Positions 24,901 through 37,300 of a stretch of 64,000 nucleotides of DNA are shown here, in pieces. The notes under the pieces were generated by a model that was not told where the DNA came from, did no database searches, and was given only the letters and a program-made list of their open reading frames with translations. The DNA is taken from positions 2,616,501 through 2,680,500 of the forward strand of contig NC_059564.1 in the NCBI RefSeq assembly GCF_905220415.1. The letters are read 5' to 3'. Positions within the stretch are counted from its first letter, which is position 1. Each line of letters begins with the position of its first letter. The stretch is from Colias croceus. Lineage: Eukaryota > Arthropoda > Insecta > Lepidoptera > Pieridae. The position numbers were made by a program, and so were the translations under genes.

Positions 24901-27434
24901 TAGAATTTACTTACTTTAAGGTATCAACCGGAAACCTAGCTTCTAACTCGTCCAGTATAGGTTTATAGCACTGCTCTCGTTCCACTGCGCCAGCTGAACT
25001 CCAATCTCTGACTATATTCTTTATAACTGATTGTACCTGAAATAATGTTTATTTTTATTACAAATAATTTTACAATATTTGGAGGAAATTTCATAAATGT
25101 TTAAATTATTAAGAATAAGATAGATAACAATGACCAATTCCAAAATTAAAAGCAATTTATAGGGCTAGTTGTACAAATATAAATATTATAACTTTTACAA
25201 AAAATATGTTATTCTATTTAAAAATAAATGAAAAGAGCTGAATCTTTTCCATATTTTCCAAAAATTGTAACATAATAGGTATACACTATACATATACAAT
25301 TTTCTGATTCTATTAGTGCTGATTTACACAGGGTCAGTAACTGACTACAAATTCGAGGCAAATCAGTGCTGACCCGAAAAAAAACCCTGTGTAAACAGAT
25401 TTGAAATCAGTACAGAGGCTTGAGGTCATATTTGGTGAGTAGATAAAAAATACACAGTTTATGAAACAGTTAAAGTCAGTCGCGGCGCCGAATTTCGGCG
25501 CCGCGACTGACTTGTCTACTGACCCTGTGTAAATCAGCACTTATAAGAAAATATTTTTTTCAAAAAGCATTTGAATGCTATTAAACTTAAATGTCAATTC
25601 ACATTTTACATATTTAGCACAAAATTATTATCTTACAGTTTAAGTTACATAGAGTAATGAATTGTCCTAAAATTTCTAATATATTATATCGATAGTTACC
25701 TTTTCAACATCATGCTGCATCTTATGTTGTTTCTGCGAACTAATCTCGCAATTATTATAATTACAACCAAACGATTCTGTACCGTTTGTCTCTCCGTCCT
25801 GACTATGGTCTACATTTTCGAACATTGTATCCACATGCTTTATTATCATGTGCACTACATTATTATTAACGTCTAGACAGTTTTTAAACTTAGTGAGGTA
25901 AGCTTTGTATTTCTCTAGGCGATGTTGATGCGTCTTTGGTAACATGGAGATGATTTTCTCTGATTTGTGTATCCTGTCCAGGCAGCATAATCTGTGGACG
26001 AAATATTTCTGATATGAAAAATGTTCCTTACGTATTATTATAGAGGAGATTAAGAAAACTGCAGAGTATTTTTTAATTAACTAGATAAATAATATAAGAT
26101 ATTATATTTTGATACCTCAAACGTACGAAAAATAATTTTTATATCTTAAAAAGCATATAGCAACTGCAATAAATAAATAAAATAAATAAATGAACTACAC
26201 TTATTAATTTTAATCTATTATGATAAAGGCATTAAGATAAGATCTTAAAACAGATGTGAAGAAGTTGCTACCTACTAAATGACTAAATAATTAGGTACCT
26301 TAAAATCTTAAATTTTTAAACTACCTAAAATTTTGACTGCAAATCTTCATACACAAACACTCACACATTGATGAGGTTGGCTATTTCCTTTTTTTGTCTT
26401 TGTAAAAATTTAGGTTTCCGGTATTTAAAAAACTTTTTTTCATACCTGAAACCTAAATGTAAACCAAGGCAGGGGACTGCCTGTCTTAACACCTAGCATC
26501 CTAGCAAGAGAGCCAGAGCCTCATATAAAATTTGTGAACAAAACTGAAAGAAAGATTCTAATTCTTCTTCTGATTGTTTTTTTTTTTCTTATGTTTTTTC
26601 AATACATAGACAATCAAATTAAACTGTTTTGTTTTGAGCAACTACCATAGGTGTTAAAAATATGATGCACTGGATATCATGTTCATTAGATTAAATTCTA
26701 CAAAAGCTTAAATGCAAGAAGGATATAGTATAACTATCCCAAATAAACATTATGTCAATTAAGCATTTGAAAAATATTATGCAATGTTTTCAATAAAAAT
26801 TTACTCAAAAATTATTTGAAAGACAACTACCCAGCTAGCGAATAAGTAATAGTGTGTAAACAAAGCATCATCATGTTTAACAAATACAAATAAGCTGTTG
26901 TGCTCTTTAATTTAAAAATCAATTCGCAGTAAAGAATTATTACCATAAAAATTTGTACAAAATAGTCTTGTTACATCATTGTATGCATTACACATAAACA
27001 AGTAGCTATAAAATAACAACCTATTATGTTTTTAATGCTAATCACACAATAACATCTATCTATAATATTATTATGTACTTATATCTTTATAAGACAAACA
27101 ATTATAACCTTGAAAAAGGTGCTAAATGCAACTCTATTGCACAAGGACGTTAGGGTCAGAGTTCCGCACGTGTATAGGACGTAAACAAATCTCATTGTTA
27201 CATGTAAATAGGTTAATTACATACTCCGAAACAAAGGCTTGTTGCTATGTACTTTTTGACGGTACAAAAAATAACAAATTAGTGAAATTGGAAGTCTATG
27301 AGTAAGGCGACTGGTTCTGTATACTTTAAAGAGAGTATTACTTACTTGTAGTATTTAAAAGCATTAACTACAGCTTGAAAATGGGCGCGCTCTTTCGCTT
27401 CATCAATTTCATCAGCTGCCGGCAGAGAAGACAT
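18936..27434 (-). CDS. CARNMT1: Carnosine N-methyltransferase (CARNMT1), 8 exons
   Basis: SAM-dependent methyltransferase of the UPF0586/N2227 family, known to methylate carnosine to anserine in vertebrates; in insects the family is also linked to histidine methylation, so the substrate here is inferred. Exons (minus): 27346-27434, 25700-25991, 24915-25036, 24446-24596, 22729-22875, 21614-21765, 20806-20887, 18936-19040. All are GT/AG and in phase, giving 379 aa (human 409). The SAM motif I VPGAGLGRLAWE is at about residues 177-188, followed by GNEFSLFML; the DCAPN/D region and LQPGGIWINLGPLLYHY come in exon 6. The C-terminus is SVFFVCRKPNL. The start MSSLPAADE is the first in-frame ATG. The gene is head to head with wit. 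Introns hold several MITEs and a decayed copy of exon 4 (23437-23565). Confidence 0.95.
19041..20087. other. CARNMT1 last intron: hairpin, otherwise featureless
   Basis: Contains an 11-bp perfect stem (CCGCGATCTAT, loop TACG, 19338-19363) inside GCAAG/CTTGC outer arms. The rest is AT-rich with no exon or named repeat. Confidence 0.4.
20091..20256. mobile_element. MITE with long inverted ends and TAA target duplication (copy 2)
   Basis: GAGCTAGCGCGCAAGAGCAA and its complement at the two ends, arms of about 55 bp, flanked by TAA at 20088-20090 and 20257-20259. Same family as 15609 and 57173. Confidence 0.75.
20272..20682 (+). mobile_element. 400-bp element with TATACAGGGTG ends (copy 1)
   Basis: Bounded by TATACAGGGTGTTCC and GGGACACCCTGTATA. 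An inverted copy of the same length and closely matching interior is at 40327-40726. Nonautonomous DNA transposon of unknown superfamily; the two copies date its activity to after both host introns formed. Confidence 0.65.
21097..21268 (-). mobile_element. Helitron-like element (GAAGAGTTTG family), minus, decayed
   Basis: ACTAGCTGCGCTTCGTGG at the left and AAACAAACAAACATATTATTATATG at the right; several substitutions against the family. Confidence 0.55.
21450..21514. repeat. Nested perfect palindrome
   Basis: A 22-nt perfect palindrome (CCGAGTAGGTATACCTACTCGG without its last two bases shown elsewhere; 21466-21487) lies inside outer arms TAGCGCATGTCGCGTG (21450-21465) and their exact complement (21499-21514). 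The arms are GC-rich in an AT-rich intron. Cruciform or fold-back remnant. Confidence 0.7.
22020..22420. repeat. Degenerate repeats, CCCCTGCCAC units
   Basis: Three diverged units share CCCCTGCCAC, AATCT/GT, GTTGTTCACGCAACTA and ACACACTATAACATCAGT (about 22031, 22220, 22327). Located in CARNMT1 intron 5. No coding capacity. Confidence 0.5.
22676..22722. repeat. GTGTCAC simple repeat with many CACGTG words
   Basis: Overlapping (GTGTCAC)n units beside the donor of CARNMT1 exon 5 create several E-box-like CACGTG words. Probably a simple repeat rather than a designed control site. Confidence 0.45.
23051..23246 (+). mobile_element. Helitron-like element (GAAGAGTTTG family)
   Basis: TCTATACTAATATTATAAAGC at the start, GCGGAGCATAGCTAGT at the end; the cleanest full-length copy in the window. 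Confidence 0.7.
23437..23565 (-). pseudogene. Decayed duplicate of CARNMT1 exon 4
   Basis: Aligned with the real exon 4 (24446-24596) about 1 kb away, it keeps long stretches such as TTATTCCCCTGGC, AACAGCATGAAC and ACGCCGCTATC. It has lost about 6 bases near ATAAAATGC and the GCCGGCCGAGCCCCGCGCC segment that encodes the GAGLGRL SAM loop. The donor is weakened and the frame is broken, so it cannot replace the true exon. A local exon duplication that decayed. Confidence 0.8.
23645..23817. repeat. Direct repeat pair of about 62 bp
   Basis: AAAGTTAAAATAATCAATAT...ACTGAATAATCAGC.CTGGTTT occurs at 23645-23707 and 23755-23817, with about 90% identity and 110 bp spacing. Confidence 0.6.
24655..24785. 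repeat. MITE fragment (GGTGCATTTA family)
   Basis: Matches the interior of 1-175 (GTTCTTAGTGCGTTCGAAAA, GATCACGAAAGAATGC), without the tips. Confidence 0.5.
25316..25540. mobile_element. MITE with GTGCTGATTTACACAGG ends and TTA target duplication
   Basis: GTGCTGATTTACACAGGGTC and its complement are the two tips (about 24 bp), flanked by TTA at 25313-25315 and 25541-25543, which fits PIF/Harbinger. A second internal copy of the tip and the GCGCCG palindrome near 25490-25505 are seen. It also holds a 30-nt match to the wit exon 1 donor region (see findings). Confidence 0.7.
26040..27340. other. CARNMT1 intron 1, no gene seen
   Basis: AT-rich intron. Only an imperfect 17-bp inverted repeat, ATTTAGGTTTCCGGTAT (26408-26424) with its partner at 26442-26458, stands out. 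No exon or RNA gene supported. Confidence 0.4.
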
Positions 27435-28372
27435 TTTTTACAGCAGCCGAAAGACGATTCAAAGTTGATTGAGATATCACGAGGATAATATAACTAATAT
27501 GTAACTAAAATAAGCGTATTACACAAAATAAATTGACCCAGAACATTAATTCTGTAGGTACCAATTTAATTCGAACACCGATCAGTCAAATTCATAATCT
27601 TTTGTCATTTGACATTAATTGTCATTTACCAATCATTTACCTACCATTTATGTTTGTCAATTGTCAAACAGACATCGTCATTCGCCTACCTACCTATTTT
27701 TGAGATTTTAGTACTATTGCCATAGTTGAATACAAAATTAATAAAAAAAATATTTTAAATTGATTAATGTTTTTACTTTCACGATTATTAATTATGTTTT
27801 GATTTATTTTAGTAAAATTGGTTTATAGAGAGTTAATAATTTTTGTAAGAAAAGATGGCAAATGTCGCCATAAATCAAATAAATTGACAAATACTAAATC
27901 AATTTTCAATGGTGGTGATGAAATGTGTTTGTCAACATTCTATCGATCTTGTTTTATTAATTAATTTTATGAAATCTGTTTTATAACGTGAATCAATCGA
28001 AAATTTAAACGAAAAAGCAAGTTTTTAATACATTTGTTACCATAAAGTTCTCGCCCTTAAATTTTAAAACGTTTAGCATAAGAAAACAACGCATTTAGCT
28101 ATTCTACTTAGATTTAATGAATTTGTGTGAACTATCAGTGTTATAATGTATGAATTGTTATAAATATTTATTGTTCGAAGTGTATTAATTATAGAGCGTG
28201 CACTCAGATTGTTATCGTAGACCCTTACTTCAATTGCGGAAGAAAAATCAATAATGCAGTTCCGTTCTTACATCTACGCCGCATTCTGTTAAAGAAAATT
28301 AACTAAAACTTAATCAACAATAACGATGTGCCTCAAGAATACGTTTATCATACCGAATTTATAAGAAAAAAC
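27435..28372. promoter_or_regulatory. Shared divergent promoter region of CARNMT1 and wit
   Basis: The start codons of CARNMT1 (minus) and wit (plus) are 938 bp apart and point away from each other, so both promoters and leaders must lie here unless there are distant first exons. The region contains repeated words built on TGTCATTTGACA/TTGTCAAA (27600-27670). No TATA box is convincing. Placement is inferred from gene layout. Confidence 0.5.
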
Positions 28373-31300
28373 ATGGAAGGTGTACTTTCTCAGAGAATGT
28401 CACCACTTTTGAAATGTATAATTTTATTCCTATTTATTTTCACGGCGAAAGTGCTCACGTCTCGTCCTCAAGAATCTACGGATACCAGGAATAGCATTCA
28501 TCACGTAAAACCTTCGCATTATGTTAGAACTTTCACCAAATACCACCACCGAAGGACAAATCAATGGAATAACATGCATGATACTGGATACTGGCCAGTA
28601 TATGATCACCCCAAACATATAGGAAAAAGAAGTGTTCCAAATTCAAATGAGCTAAATACACCTGATAAAGACTTGAATCAGTTGGTCTCTGACTCTGTTA
28701 GAGGCAACATCATTGGAGTGTCTGATAAAACAGTAGTTAAAGAGGAAATAACCAATGAGGTTAAGAAATATAAGCCCAAGGTTACTACTGCAGTTCCAAC
28801 AACTCAGACCAATATAACATGTCTGTATAAGATTCATAATGTGGCTTTGAGTGTTACTCCATCCTACAATGAAGACAAAAATGCACAGCTTATGGTGGAA
28901 AATGTCATATTTGGTGAGTAGATAAAAAATACAGTTTTTTATTAGCTTTACAGTCAATCTGGGTAATTGAGAAGGGGTGATTGGAAACAACTCCACTTAT
29001 ACTTTTAATACTTATTACAAGTATTATTCTTTTACAATTGTAAATAATATTTAATTTATAGAACCAATTCCAGTTTTTAAACGGTTGGAAATTCATCTGA
29101 ATGATTATAGAAATAAAATTCTTGTTAGTTTCTTACTATCTGTTTACCATTACCTATCCTTTAGCTTTCCACTCGCGGCATCACCCGCTCAGTCAAAGAA
29201 AAACCCGCATAGTTCCCGTTCCCGTGGGATTTCCGGGATAAAACCTATCCTATGTCCTTTCTCGGGTATCAAATTATCTCTATACCAAATTTCATGCAAA
29301 TTGGTTCAGTAGTTAAGGCGTGATTGAGTAACAGACAGACAGAGTTACTTTCGCATTTATAATATTAGTATGGATGCTAAATAATGATAAGATCTTCAAA
29401 ATGTTAGGTCCTTGTTCTATAAAAACTATGAATCAGTAATTGGTGCTTGGCCTAGAAAAACAATATTATTTATCATCCTTTTAAACCAACTTCAAAAAAA
29501 TGAGGTTCTCAATTCAACTATATTTGTTACCTACTTGAAAAAAAGAATCACAGAATTTAATCAATGCTATCATTATCCCTTTTTTTTAATTTAGAAGCAG
29601 TTTAGCTTAAGTAAGTTTATTTTAGAAGAATTACATTTGAGATGTAACTATGTCTGATTCCAAGCATTGTTGTTGCATTGTAAATATTCAACATATACAT
29701 TATACACCCAAGGTTAAATTATTCTGGTTCTAATCTCCATACATTATATTGTGAATAAACTTATCTCCTGGCACATCTATACATCTATACTTATATTATA
29801 AAGCTGAAGAGTTTGTTTGTTTGAATGCACTAATCTCATGAACTACTGGTCTGATTTGAAAAATTCTTTTGGGTGTTAGATAGCCCATTTATCGAGGAAG
29901 GCTATGAGTATAGGCTATATTATATCATCACGCTAAGACCAACAGGAGCAGAGCAATGCTTGTACAACCACGGGACACAGCTAGTTTTGTATACAGTGTA
30001 AACTCTATATAACGACACTCCATTTAACGTCAAAGTCCGTATAACATCAAGATTTCTCGACTTTGGTTGGTTTATATTGTTGTCTATAGTCTATACAATA
30101 ATACACTCCATATAGCATCACGCTCACTCTAATTAACGACCACAATAAGACATTACCAATTACTAGGAAGTACTGACTAAGTTGCCGAAATCAATGAAAA
30201 TGTAGTTGTGTACATTCTTTTTTACTGACATACCGAAGATTCTAAGAAATGCAGTCGTTTGTTTTTTGTGTGAATGAACTTACACATGTTCACCTCAACT
30301 ACTTGGCTTTCGTTAGTTACACGTTAAATAAAAAATTCTGCATGCCGAAGAAGATGGACGATCTGCCAAAAAATTGAAGAAACCTCAATATGAAGACCTT
30401 GATCAAGTGTTGATAACATGGTTTCATAGGCAATGTCAAAATAATATTCCTGTCTCGGGACCAATCATGCAATTTTCCCTTTCTTTCCATTTAACGACCA
30501 CTCTCTATAACGTCGAAAAATGCACGGTCCCTTAAGTGACGTTATATAGAATTTACACTGTATATTTCTTATATTTATCAACAGACACCGGTACACTATC
30601 GGAGATGACGCTCCCTGATGGGGAGGTGGTGCAAGTCGAACAATGCACGGACCCTCGCGCGTATTGCTACACGCTGTGGCATCAAGATAATGAGGGAAAC
30701 ATCACTGTACTTGGACAGGGTATGTTTATAATGTTTTAACAAGTTCAAACGTTACAGATGCAATTTATTAATGTGTGTTTGTGAAGTTTGTTGTTATTTT
30801 GGGAACTTTGTTGTTTATAATTTGATTTTTTCTCAGCACAGAGTACACTTAACATGAACATTAACTTAAAGTGATCATCAGTTCAAAACTTGTCATTGGC
30901 AGAACCCGTCCTCACTGGGATCGGGAGTTGCCACTGAAAAAAAAGAAGTAGATCCAAACTATTTCTGTCAAAGACGAAGAATAATATTTTATTTTATACA
31001 CAGGTTGCTGGCGTTCCTCGCACGGTGGGAATAGCTGCGATAAATGCACGCGGGTGACCGCCCGCCTGCCCGGCAGCAAGTTCTGTTGCTGTACAAAGAG
31101 CTACTGTAATGCTGATTTTAGTGAGTTTCTGTATTTTTATTGTGCTAAATGATATGCTATATTATGTAGACATTCATGTGCTAACTGAATTTTAATATTT
31201 TGTCAAACATGTACACAATTTTTATAAATAACTGTGATTATATATTTAATTGCGATTTACGAAGTGACATTCCCAATAAGAGGTTTTTACCGAGAGTTGA

Positions 31301-34300
31301 CAGAAAAGAAGTTTAAATTTAGTTTCAATGTCGATGCTCAGAAAATTAAGAAGTACACGGTTCTTAATTCATGTTTCGCAAACTATATAATTGTAATATG
31401 AATATATATGATTTCGTTTCACAATATTTAATTACTCTGTGATCACTAATTTGAAATGTAAATATCAAAAATGCAAATTTCTATACATTGCAGCATCCCT
31501 ACGCGAAGAAACGGTGACAATAAAAGCGGAATCAACAATGGAAAGCGCGGCAACACACCCGAACTATTCTAGCGCGGTCGCGGCGGCCATCTTGGCGTTA
31601 GTCGCCATCTTGTTGATGGCTATCGTGTTTAGAAAAGTGTACTGCAATAGGATCGAATTGGATAAGGATGAAATGAGCGATGGTGTGGATTTGGAGAAAG
31701 GTATGTTTTTTTTATTTTATGGGCTATATTATCTATTTATTTATTTTTAGGCGTTGTATTTTCTTTATGTGTGGCTAGGATGTGTGACGTACAACTCAGG
31801 AACTATTGGATCGCTTTGAACATTTTTACCTTTTTGGTTGGATACCTAGTCAATTTGTAGCATCAATTTTTTTTTTTTTTTTTTGTAAAAATGTGAAAGT
31901 ATATTACCCCTTAGAATATTTATGTAAGTGAAGTATATGGTTTAGGCTTATGTGATGATTTTTATCATGATGAATGAAAATTTACTTGTTGCAGTCGTAA
32001 GATGTGATGACTTTTTTATGGTAATCTTTTTCTCAGGTGACGTCATGGGCAGTGGTCCTGATGCGTTAGCAACTGGTCTGTCGTGCGTTGATAATCTTAC
32101 GCTTATTGAACATATAGGTGAGTTTAATTTTTAAATATAACTTTTTCAAGTGGCCTGGCCTGTGTTTGTAATGTCAAGGCAAATTGAAAAATTTTTAATT
32201 GCTTAAAATAAACTACTAATACCAATTCCTAAAACTTATTATGTTCATTTACTTCACTATCGTAATAACTACAAACATACATTGTTATGCTTAATATTGG
32301 TCATAAAAAAAAAAAATATTATAAAAAAATTTTTTTTATTATATTTAAAATTTAAAATAAAAAAATTGGTCATAAATTATAGAACATCTAATTTATTATA
32401 CAAAAAAGAGGACTTTTTTTTGTACCAAATAACGTTAAATTCGATCAATTTTTTTTATCAAATACTATTTTATCATTTTTTCCACCAGGCCAAGGTAAAT
32501 TCGGTTCAGTGTGGCGCGGGAGTCTAGGTTCGACTCCCGTCGCCGTGAAACTGTACACCAATCCGAGCGCGTGGCAGAAGGAGGCGGCGATATATGCGAT
32601 ACCGCATTTAGCGCATCCGAATATATTGAGATATTATGGTGAGTTTCTTTTAATTATTTATTTCACATAGAAATTTTACAAATTAAAGTGACCCAGCCTC
32701 CTAAGATAGTAAAAACTGTTAAGAGAATTAATGAGTCTAAACTCTAAAGTATACAAAAAAAACGTTATTTTTACACACTGCAGAAAAATTTCAATCAGAA
32801 AAATAAAATATCGAGGTCACCAAAAGAAAAGTTTGGAAGAAAATCATAAGTCCTGTTTTAACGGGTCGATTGTCAAACATAGAATACATACAATTTATTT
32901 GTTAAATAATAATAATAAATAATAAAAATCATTTATTTGTTTCATATCACAGTGTAGCAATAGCAATACAAAAATACATTTCAGTAATTTATTTATTTTT
33001 ATTTATATTAATCTTATAATATCAAAATGAATCCCAAAATGTGTTGGTTGGCATAACTTGAGAACGGCTTAACCGATTTCGTTAATTCTTTTTTTATAAT
33101 ATTCCTTGAAGTTCGAGGATGGTTCTTATGTAGAGAAAACGTGAATATGTACCAAGGGCGAAGCCGGGGCGGACCGCTAGTTCAAGATAAATTTGGTGTA
33201 TCAAACTAATGTATTAACAAGATGAATAATTGATCCTTCGAGTCGGATCTACTAACTTTTTCATATATGTATAATAATATGACGGTTAGAATAGTGCTTT
33301 GAGTCGGATCTAATTACTTTTTCACTTATGTATTTCAATATGATGGTTAGAATGGTCCTTCGAGTCGGATCTACTAACTTTTTCATGTATGTATAACAAT
33401 ATGATGGTTATAATGGTACTTCGAGTCGGATCTACTTACTTTTTCACTTATTTATGTCTATATTATGGTTATAATGGTCCTTCGAGTCGGATCTACTTAC
33501 TTTTTCACTTATTTATGTCTATATTATGGTTATAATGGTCCTTCGAGTCGGATCTACTTACTTTTTCACTTATTTATGTCTATATTATGGTTAGAATAGT
33601 ACTTCGAGTCGCATCTAATAACTTTTTCACTTATTCATTTCAATATGATGGTAAGAATAGTCCATCGAGTCGCATGTACTAACTTTTTCACTTATGTATT
33701 TACACATTACATGACGGATAGAATAGTGCTTTGAGTCAGATCTATTTACTTGTTTACGTCAGTATGCCAATACGATATTTAGAGTAGTCGCTGTAATGGC
33801 AAACATCGGCCATCATTTGTTCGGCCAACGCTGTCCAATATGCTGCCAAATAATTCTACCATCTATATTTATTATTTCTCAACAGGCAGCGACAGTCGTC
33901 CCTCATTAACGGACGCCGGGGGACGGTCCCACCTACTAGTGCTGGAGCTATGCCCCATGTCCCTGAGGGAGCGGTTGATACAGGCGCCAATAACGTGGTT
34001 GGAGTTCGCCACGTTGGCCCATGGGTTGGCGTCCGCGTTGGCGCATTTGCATACGCCATGTGAGTAAGAATTGGAAATGTATTTTTATATATATATATGT
34101 ATTTAGAGGTTAATACATGTAAAAATCAATAGTAGTGATGACTGAATTTAGTTAACATTTTTTTAAAATAAGTACTGTGTAAATTAATTTTTAGTAGCTT
34201 AGTTGCATGTGAAAATTGACAACATGTGTGTTTATAAATTTCTCGATAGCTATCAAATTGTGTATTGTTTTATTGTATTCCGGCATTTACTTCAACTTAG

Positions 34301-37300
34301 GAAATACATAGTGCAAGTTTCTTCTTTATTGAAAAAAATAATAATACAAAATTTTCAACACGACAATAATTATGACTAGACAGTCTCGATTCTCTAACCA
34401 ATGTATATTTTACAACCAACATTGTTTTTCAAGTCATTGCTTTCTTCAAAAGAATTTACGTTATCTCGTGCTCACGTACGCTTCTTTATTTTTTCCCCAT
34501 TCCAAACGTTATCATTCGTAAAATATACAAATAAAAAAAATATCTCTTTCAGCTGGCAGCAAGCCCTGTATAGTACATCGCGACGTGAACAGTGGTAATG
34601 TGTTAGTGGCCAGCGATGGCACAGCAAGGTTGGCCGATTTAGGATTGGCCCAAGCTTTGACCCCACGCCGGGATAATACAGCGCCGAGTCGGATTACTGA
34701 GGTAATAATAATAATTATATTGGTAACTCAATTTCGACAAGCGCCTTGCACTCTACATTCTTTTAAAGTCATACTTTTGAAATTTGCAGGTAAACCTAAT
34801 TTTGGAGTAAAATTATGAATATAAACTGGATCTGGATGGCATATCTTTAAATTGTAAATGTATAGAATAAAAAAGAGCGTGTGTGCCGGGCGCATGTATC
34901 AGAAGTGAAACTTCTTTAGCGAGATTCGAAAATACCAAAATCTTCTTAATAAATATAAATAAATTTATAAATATAAATAAATTTATTATACCAATCGTCC
35001 TTATTTCACTTTAAAAAGATAATTCAGTTCATGAAATTGCTTAAAAAACATTAGACAACTTAAATTTAATGAAAAAAAAAACGTGTCACACGTAAGAAGT
35101 GAAACTTCTTTATGACCTTATTTTTCAAAAAATAATTGACTATACGCAACTTTACAGAAATACGTCGAATCACGCGTGGTAGGGATAAGAAAAAGATGGC
35201 GCGTAACGGAAAAATGTCACGCGTAACGAAAAAATGTTACACTAAATTTTTTTCCAACCCCGATAAAGAAGTTTCACTTCAATAAAGTTAGTCTTGATAT
35301 CGAATAACAATACGACAGTAAACAATACCAGTAATAAGTAGAGTAACTATATAGGCAATCACAAATTAGTAAAAATTTTTTACAAAGATTGCTCTGAGTG
35401 ACTATGGCACTTTGTATCGCTATCAAACTTATTGTGTCAAGATGAAATATAGCTATAAAACTAGTTAGTATTTTTAGATATGATTAAAGTTTTTGTGTAA
35501 ATAAGCCGCAGTTTACTACAATAAAAATAAAACAATAGTTTTATTCGACGCGTCAAAAAATGCTTTATAGAGTTTAAAGTTTAAACTAACGACGAACGTT
35601 CAGTTTTTTTGTTACATAAGTAATATTTTGATTTACATGACAAATGTGAAACGTATTTTTTTTCATTGTTCTATCCAGGCAGTTACGTTTCGCTACCTAT
35701 CCCCCGAAGCCCTAAGGTGCCCTAGATCTAACCGAAGCCCGTTGCGTCCTGTGTGCCGTAGTCACTATTTGTTATATATATTGTACATACATTCTATATC
35801 ATTTCGAGAATTTTTGTATATGCTGTGAAGTGTGTACACCCATAATTAATAAATACATAATACTAGTGGTTCGCCCCGGCTTCGCCCGTGGTATCTACAT
35901 GTTTAAACTATCCTATCTCTCAAGTTGGATCGAACTGCACATGGTGTGCGAATTTTATTATAATCGGTTAAGTGGTTTAGGAGTCTATTGAGGACAAACA
36001 TTGTGACACGAGATTTATATATATTAAGAAGATTGTGTTTATTTTATGAATATGAAGTAATTTTTTAATCGTTCTATCCAGGCGGGCACGCTCCGCTACC
36101 TATCCCCCGAGGCGCTCGAAGGAGCCCTAGACCTGACCGGAGCCCGGTGCGCTCTATGCGCGGTGGACGTGTACGCGCTGGGGCTGGTGCTGTGGGAGCT
36201 GCTGTGGCGGCGCGCCGGGCCCGCGTACGCGCCGCCCTACCACGCGCACGGCCTGCCGCACAGGCCCACGCTCGCGCAGATGCAGGTGAGAGATGAGATA
36301 ACCCCCCCCCCCCACACACAAGTTTGTTTATAGAAAACTCACCATGTGCCCCCCCCCCAAAGACACTTCATCCCCCCGCCCCCTCCCTCAGAAGAAATAT
36401 TATAAAAATGCCGCAATAATTATCCCCCCCCCTCCCCCAAGAAAAAATATTTTAGAAAAGCCACAAAAATTCCCCCCCCCCTCCTCCCCCAAAGAGACTT
36501 CATAGATAAGCCAGCAACATGTGTGCGCGGTGAATGTATACGCACTGGGGCTGGTGCTGTGGGAGCTGCTGTACCACGCGCACGGCCTGCCGCACAGGCC
36601 CACGCTCGCGCAGATGCAGGTGAGAGATGAGATAACCCCCCCCCACACACACAAGTTTGTTTATAGAAAACTCACCATGTGCCCCCCCCCCCCCCAAAGA
36701 CACTTCATCCCCCCGCCCCCTCCCTCAGAAGAAATATTATAAAAATGCCGCAATAATTATCCCCCCCCCTCCCCCAAGAAAAAATATTTTAGAAAAGCCA
36801 CAAAAATTCCCCCCCCCCCTCCTCCCCCAAAGAGACTTCATAGATAAGCCAGCAACATGTGTGCGCGGTGAATGTATACGCACTGGGGCTGGTGCTGTGG
36901 GAGCTGCTGTACCACGCGCACGGCCTGCCGCACAGGCCCACGCTCGCGCAGATGCAGGTGAGAGATGAGATAACCCCCCCCCCACACACACAAGTTTGTT
37001 TATAGAAAACTCACCATGTGCCCCCCCCCCAAAGACACTTCATCCCCCCGCCCCCTCCCTCAGAAGAAATATTATAAAAATGCCGCAATAATTATCCCCC
37101 CCCCTCCCCCAAGAAAAAATATTTTAGAAAAGCCACAAAAATTCCCCCCCCCCTCCTCCCCCAAAGAGACTTCATAGATAAGCCAGCAACATGTGTGCGC
37201 GGTGAATGTATACGCACTGGGGCTGGTGCTGTGGGAGCTGCTGTACCACGCGCACGGCCTGCCGCACAGGCCCACGCTCGCGCAGATGCAGGTGAGAGAT

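Noticed and set aside
33230..33750. CRISPR-like array
   Set aside because: The whole unit repeats without unique spacers, and the genome is animal; a satellite in an intron.
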